Of a stretch of DNA of 64,000 nt, positions 58,301-64,000 are shown one piece after another; positions within the stretch are counted from its first letter, which is position 1, and each line of letters opens with the position of its first letter. The notes beneath the pieces are model-generated. The model was given only the letters and a program-made list of their open reading frames with translations, was not told where the DNA came from and made no database searches. Made by a program: the position numbers and the translations under genes. The stretch spans positions 55,695,885-55,759,884 of the forward strand of contig CAIIXF020000001.1 in assembly GCA_903813345.2 (NCBI GenBank), written 5' to 3'. This DNA comes from Owenia fusiformis. Its lineage: Eukaryota > Annelida > Polychaeta > Sabellida > Oweniidae.

Positions 58301-61300
58301 AAAAATATACATTTAAAGCTGTAATTCTCTTAAAAAGCCAAATGATTTCCAGGATAAACATTGTGTTACTAGTTGCAATAAATATTTGTAGGACATTTAT
58401 CAATTGTTGAATCAATCTGTCAAGAGTTAGGTGAAAGCAACTACCTTGATCTGCGCCTTTCCCTTGAACGTGACCTTGAACCTCTGCGCCTAGGTGATGG
58501 TGACCTGCGCCTTCGCCTCTCCCTTTAAAATAAAATATTTACCATTTAATACAGGGCGTCTATGCCATGATAGGAAGCAAGTGTAATAGTTCTTAGTGCT
58601 GTATCTCACATTTTTGCCTTCAAAATATCGTCAACACACAACAGATGAGAAAGAGATTATAAAAGATTAGAGTACCTTGATCTGCTCCTGGATCGTCTCT
58701 TTGGAGACCTGGACCTTCTGCGTCTTGGTGACCTTGACCTTTTTCTTCTTGAAGCACTTCTTGAACGTTTTCTGGACCTAATAATGTAAACATTTAAGAA
58801 GACCTAAATCTAATGCTGGCATATAAGGCACTTTCACCACCTGCAATTTGTTTCAGACGCCGAACACAAAACGCTGCCACAAAAAATTGAAGAATGCTGA
58901 CTGTGATATATCAGTAGTATATTAAGTAGATGACTTGTGAAAGATGTGTTTTCATTCTTTGAACTACACTTAAAACACAGACAATGCATACTATACCTTG
59001 AGCGCCTTCTTGAACGCGATCTCTTCCTTGATCTTGACCTCTTTCTTGATCTTGACCTTCGGCCTCTCGATCTGGACCTACGAGATCGAGATCGGGATCT
59101 GCGACTTCTTGAAAAATCTGAAAAATACAAATATTTTGAGTTTTTCCGAGTTGACCAATGATTAATTTGATCATTTGAAAATTAAGACGATAATATTTCG
59201 ATAGAAAAATTGCACTTTCTACTTATTTGGCTAAATTGATACACATGTACATTGCCTGTACAAAACAACATGCTGATGTTTTAAAACTCGTCTCCAATTC
59301 CAACTGGAATTTTCCTGCATGCTGACAACAAAGCAAAGTAAAGTTACACACTCATAAAGAGTAAATTCGTAACTCAAGCAGAATGTGCTAGTACCATACT
59401 GATGCATGCTAACATTACACTATCTTTCAAATCCAAATACAAGTTAAATAAAACAAGGCATTTCAGGACAAAATGGCACCACCTGACAATGGAAACAAAA
59501 GTGTGACAATTGTTATGAATTCTGAATATTGAAGCTGACCACCAACTGCCAGTCACAAAAATTGGTGATTAGAACAATATAATGAGATGATAACAATTGG
59601 TGGTGACAAAAATTAGTTTGAATAAAATCAAGGAAGCTCAATTTATGATAATTATGAGATGACATGGAAATAAAAATAAGACTTTTAGTATAACCAAAAT
59701 ATTCAGTACATTGCAAGACACAAAGGCCATATAACATAAGGTATTATTAAATGTGGTACACTTATTTTGACTGTTTTGCATGTTTACTTTCCATTCTTCA
59801 TGATAATAAACTGAATTTTGACTTAAATAACACATACAAACTCAGGTTTCTCACCACATTGGATGCACCCCCCCCCCTAATATAAAGTCTAATTTAAGGA
59901 TACCATAGTCTATTGCAATGAACAGAACCCACCAAAGCCTTCATTGACAAAAATGTATGAAGCACATGGGTGAAATTAATCTTCCTCTAGCTTTGTTATG
60001 TCCTTAAATAACATAATTATATCAATTTGCAGACAGTCATCAGTAATTTGAGGAAAATTGAGGAATTCCTGTACATACATTATGTGGGAATGGCAAAGCT
60101 GCAGAATTTTGTGATGAAATGATAGGATGGAATTGTTGAGGTTTCAAAAAATTTATCGGTGAGAAGCCTGAGAGTGTATAACCTTTCAAAAGCATCATTT
60201 TATGATTATTTCTATGGCCTTGTGAAAGCTATATATTTACCTAGCAGGTCTCGTTGCTTGCCTAAATGAAGGTTTGTGGTAAATGGGCAGACTGGCACAC
60301 TTTGTTAACAGTGTACAACATAACAACTCAGATTGCATATCATTCTCAACACATTACAGAGCAGTCAAATAATTAAGGTGGCTTCTGGTGAAATTAGTAA
60401 CTTGTCTTAACACAAGTAGCCACTTTTTCTCTCTTAATTTGATTTATTTGCAATATTGAAGTTAACAAAATTAACTTCTTTCTTCTACAAGTGTTTACAT
60501 TTGGACACCATCCCTGTGACATACATGTGACAAATGAACTTACTAGGATCAATAGCGGCTGCGATAAGAGAGTGGGCATCTTTCACTTTCTTAAGAGCAT
60601 CTTCGATCTCCTTAGCTGAACTAGCATTGTTGCTAGAGGGCTTTGAAATGGCAGACATTGAATGGGACACCCTGGAAACATACATTATAATTGTTAGACA
60701 TGTATTTATGGAATTGTTTATCAGGACATTGTAATATAATATAAAAAACTAAATCGCTTAAATCAATTTGAATCGCTAAATAGTGTAAAGTGTATAGTTA
60801 CTAGAGATTTAGCAATAAAAATAGCATTTAGAAGCACATTACAAAGAGAGTAAATGTATTCTATTGATTCAAGTCTAGTGACTCATTTTTAAGGCTGGGT
60901 ATGTACTTGCATTGCACTCCTTTGTACCTACAGTAGGGGCCTGCTATGATTACCACAATGGATTAAGGAATGCTGGGTATGTACTTGCATTGCACTCCTT
61001 TGTACCTACAGTAGGGGCCTGCTATGGTTACCACAATGGATTAAGGAATGCTGGGTATGTACTTGCATTGCACTCCTTTGTACGTACAGTAGGGGCATGC
61101 TATGATTACCACAATGGATTAAGGAATGCTGGGTATGTACTTGCATTGCACTCCTTTGTACGTACAGTAGAGGCATGCTATAATTACCACAATGGATTAA
61201 GGAATACTGGGCATGTACTTGCATTGCACTCCTTTGTACGTACAGTAGAGGCATGCTATAATTACCACAATGGATTAAGGAATACTGGGCATGTACTTGC

Positions 61301-63373
61301 ATAGCACTCCTTTGTACGTACAGTAGAGGCATGCTATAATTACCACAATGGATTAAGGAATACTGGGCATGTACTTGCATTGCACTCCTTTGTACTTACT
61401 GTAGGGGTCTGCTTTGGAACATAACACCATTATATGTAAGTGCAGTAGCCACACTGGGCTGCTCTGAGAATTCCACATATGCAAATCTTGTAGGTAGATT
61501 CTCATCTCCAGCCATTCTCACATATTTCACCTCTCCAACTTGTGTGAAGAAGCTCAAAAGCTGCTCTGATGTTACCTGGAATGAAGAATCATATCAGAGG
61601 TTTCATTAGCAGAACTTAATTCGATCAGGTTGGTTTTTTTAAATATCATGTTGTTTCAATAAATTTTGCAACCGCCTCCATGTTAATATTACTATTGCAA
61701 ATTCTCATGATATCCCTGAATATATAAATACATTTGATCAAAACATCAATTCTAGCATTTTCAGTAATGTGAAATAGTTGTTTTTCTGGTTTATTAGAAT
61801 TATTACAAAAAACCTCAAAAATATGATTCATGGCAAACATATAGACATGGATTTTATTTTGCCATGGGGGCCATTGCAAAAGACGTGCATCACTTCCTAT
61901 TTTTTGATCTTTTAGCAAAAGTCATGAAACTCTATAATCTGCACCACAAATCATATCAAAGAACCTAAGTGTTTATTCCATTTATAGAGAATGTTCTTAC
62001 GGTTGGTCCGAGATTGCCAACATATATGGTACACCTTATCTCCTCTATCTTGGCTGGGTCTGTTGTGATTGGGAGTGAGGGGTAGGCAGGCAAGTTGAGT
62101 TGCTTTAGTCGCGGGTCAACTGTCATTATAATCTGACTAGACCCTGTGCCTGCAACCTGAAGACAAAAGCAATATTTGTATTTCAAAATTTAATGGAATT
62201 CATGGCATTTCCTTTCATACATAATAAATGTATAGATAATTTACCAAACTAACATCACAATGAATGCTTAAATACAGAATTATACATTTCTCAACTGTAG
62301 CCATGTATCAAAATCTGATTATGAACTAAGCTAAAAACAATAGGAAATTTTTGATTTAGAATAGGTTCTGTATTTCTGGAGTTATAATCCAAAGTTCAAC
62401 ATAACAGGGATCTTGCAAGTGTGAAGGATTTAGGCCCCAACTCAGGCCCTAAGTCCCACTTCAAAATCAGGTCCAAGTCCCCATTTTGAGACTCAGGCCC
62501 AAAGTCTCAGTTTGTGAGATGGAACATTCAACTTGGAGCTCTCCGGATATTGTACTATAGCTTAGGTGTAATAAAGCTTAGAACTTTACTGAACTAGTAA
62601 CCTTATTTATAAGAACCCCACACTACTAAGGTTGACCAAGATCTTGATATAGACCTTGATATCTGACAAACACATACCTGGTTGACAACATTAGTGGGCC
62701 AATCAGATGTCGAGGGAAGGCGCCCAGCAACAGCATTAGCAGGCGCTGCTACCTGCATAGCTTCCGTTTCACTTGGGATTTTGCCTGTAATTATAATAAA
62801 CAGTAACATGAATTACATGAGCCTGGCCATGGGAAAACTGGTCCTCTCTCAAAAATTAAAATTGTGCTGCAAAGCCAAAAATGTGCCCAAGATTAAGAGG
62901 AAAGTGTGCTAAATTCAAATCTGACTTTTTGGTCTATATATGCAAGGAAAAATGGTTAACACATGGCTCATTTGAAAGGTCTCTTTGTGCTTTTTAAGAT
63001 AAACAAAAAAATTAATATTGAAAAAAAATCCCTTTTCCTGTGGCTCTAAACTATATTGTTAATTATATTAGTCTGTAATTCAGGCAATTTTAAGGCAGAA
63101 ACAGAAGTATAATGTATTTTAAAAATAAAATATAATCTTAGATAGTTAAAAATGATTTTTAGTATTTCTTACAAAAAATAGAAAATGCATTTTCAACCAA
63201 AATGTGATATATCTAAAATCATCGCTTGAACAAATGAATACTGACCATCAGACACTGGCACAACAATAAGGGCCCTGTCAATAAATACTGTGTTGGTTAG
63301 ATGTAGGGCAACTCCTGCATGGCTGGAATCCTCAAACTTTATGTAGCAAACTTTTGTAGAACCAGATCGATCA
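55316..63373 (-). CDS. SREK1: splicing regulatory RS protein SREK1, 5' end beyond window
   Basis: Exons in order: 63373-63246, 62784-62678, 62156-62001, 61575-61400, 60671-60544, 59117-58997, 58777-58676, 58522-58445, 58278-58057, 55887-55771, 55577-55316; 531 codons plus stop with all phases consistent. The first visible exon is the second half of RRM1 (KVCYIKFEDSSHAGVAL, LTNTVFIDRALIVVP). The linker has APANAVAGRLP and VDPRLKQLNLP. RRM2 has IYVGNLGPTVTSEQLL and RFAYVEF. A helix (KEIEDALKKVKDAHSLIAAA) precedes a long RS domain, and the tail KRDYDEEEKGFDSG to MDMDMDSD is the SREK1 hallmark. The protein acts in the nucleus on splice-site choice with SR proteins. The start codon is not in this window. 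Confidence 0.95.
57111..57880. repeat. 770-bp fold-back element in SREK1 intron
   Basis: Imperfect inverted arms of about 180 bp: CACTGGTTAGTATCAAGCGA with AAGATGGTGGACGG at the left, their inverses CCATCCACCATCTTTAAT and CCCTTGATACTGACCAGTG at the right. Inside is a second nested pair (CTTAGGGAAAGTAACTGG and CCAGTTACCTTCCCTTA). No ORF. Confidence 0.8.
58828..58905 (+). repeat. partial TGTCACCACC-family repeat
   Basis: CTTTCACCACCTGCAATTTG through GCCGAACACAAAACGCTGCC to ACAAAAAATTGAAG matches the left half of the family. It lies in an SREK1 intron and lacks the right end. Confidence 0.5.
59453..59620 (+). repeat. diverged TGTCACCACC-family repeat
   Basis: It runs from AAACAAGGCATTTCAGGAC through AATGGCACCACCTGACAATG to AACAATTGGTGGTGACAAAA. 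Both ends are recognisable and the middle is diverged. It lies in an SREK1 intron. Confidence 0.6.
60889..61400 (-). repeat. 78-bp minisatellite copying a SREK1 exon end and donor
   Basis: GTACTTGCATTGCACTCCTT or its near copy recurs at 60903, 60981, 61059, 61137, 61215, 61293 and 61371, exactly 78 bp apart. On the minus strand the array starts in the last ~16 nt of the RRM2 exon (CCCCTACA/GTAAGT at 61400) and each unit repeats that junction as CCTCTACTGTACGT or CCCCTACTGTAGGT. The intron therefore holds six extra donor-like sites. Long ORFs across the array are a by-product of the multiple-of-three period. Confidence 0.9.
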
Positions 63374-64000
63374 CTGAAATGAAAACAATAGATTGTACAA
63401 ACAAATGCCTATCATACTATCATGGTTAGCATGCTGATACTCACCAAGAATATCAACATAATTGAATAATTATGCGCTGAGATGCAATGCCAATAGTGTC
63501 AGTGTACAATTTAGAATAACATAGATCCAGTGGTGTCAAATAAGAAATTTATATGATATTCAACACGTGTCTTCTTACCAGTATATGATAGGCCCTTTCT
63601 TTATGTTACATTATGAAATTTAGCCAAACGCAGCAATGAAGACAATATTCTCCACTGTGGGTCATATCCACTCGACAGTAGCCCCAGGCGGATGTAAATA
63701 TTTAGAGTCGAGTGTAAAATTGAAGTGCCTTGCCACATTGTCTAACATGAAAAACATGAAATTCGTCATTTTTGAATATAAATAGAAAAATTCAATTTTA
63801 AGCACTTTCATAAACATATTACTTTGTTTAAGGACTTTTATTCAGAAGAAAACTGTGAGTATACATGTAATTTATCAACAGTGGCAACACTGTGGCGAGT
63901 GTAATTTTTCATCGGCGAGTGCGAAAACACCGCCACTTGACCAAAACTTTGTGATGTTTCAATTTTAGTTTTTCACATGTTTTGTTTACCTTTTAATTTA
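63374..64000. other. SREK1 intron to window edge
   Basis: The preceding SREK1 exon, with the first half of RRM1 and the start codon, is not visible here. AT-rich sequence without recognised repeats. Confidence 0.5.

Noticed and set aside
60903-61400. CRISPR-like 78-bp array or small repeated gene
   Set aside because: The whole unit repeats with no spacers and overlaps a coding exon; it is a minisatellite.

Overview
This window is animal nuclear DNA. It is AT-rich, with short multi-exon genes, GT-AG introns, an intron-bearing elongator tRNA-Met and many short repeat families. The repeats (GGACGGACAGACGG-type ends, tandem ~340 bp and ~150 bp units), the SRCR/lectin genes and a repeat-built secreted protein suggest a spiralian, probably a bivalve mollusc. 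The phylum is an inference; the animal gene set is clear from the proteins.

Layout. (1) 1-20.4 kb: importin-13 (IPO13) on the minus strand. Twenty coding exons join in frame (731 codons) and the gene runs off the left edge. Its 10.7 kb intron between exons at 11355 and 659 holds, on the opposite strand, a tandemly duplicated secreted SRCR/lectin-like gene (1007-3180 and 5202-7357). The duplicated 4.2 kb unit carries a truncated copy of an IPO13 exon. (2) 20.4-21.9 kb: the head-to-head gap between IPO13 and a FAM151/menorin gene, containing a decayed non-LTR retrotransposon. (3) 21.9-28.0 kb: FAM151/menorin gene, plus strand, four exons, with palindromic and fold-back repeats in intron 1. (4) 28.0-42.0 kb: gene-poor. 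It holds a 2 kb repeat array, an elongator tRNA-Met gene with a 19-nt intron, a 593 bp MITE with perfect 16 bp ends, a frameshifted ORF, and a one-coding-exon gene for a secreted protein made of about 21 charged repeats. (5) 42.05-49.9 kb: a complete-looking piggyBac transposon with TTAA at both ends, related termini, and a seven-exon transposase reading frame that is intact (544 aa) with all catalytic aspartates. (6) 51.7-53.1 kb: an intronless GT10 alpha-1,3-fucosyltransferase, minus strand. (7) 55.3-64 kb: the splicing regulator SREK1, minus strand, eleven exons, with its 5' end beyond the right edge.

The most unusual structural theme appears twice. In IPO13 (111 bp period) and in SREK1 (78 bp period) a minisatellite starts inside the 3' end of a coding exon, so the 5' splice site has been copied several times into the following intron. 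Both periods are multiples of three. In IPO13 the copied donors are in frame and could lengthen the exon by 37 or 74 codons. Other points of note are the tRNA-Met intron, the possibly live intron-containing piggyBac, the nested duplication that captured a host exon, and the amino-acid-changing bias between the two SRCR copies.

Exon boundaries were read by eye from splice sites, reading-frame continuity and remembered family resemblance. No alignment or search was run.
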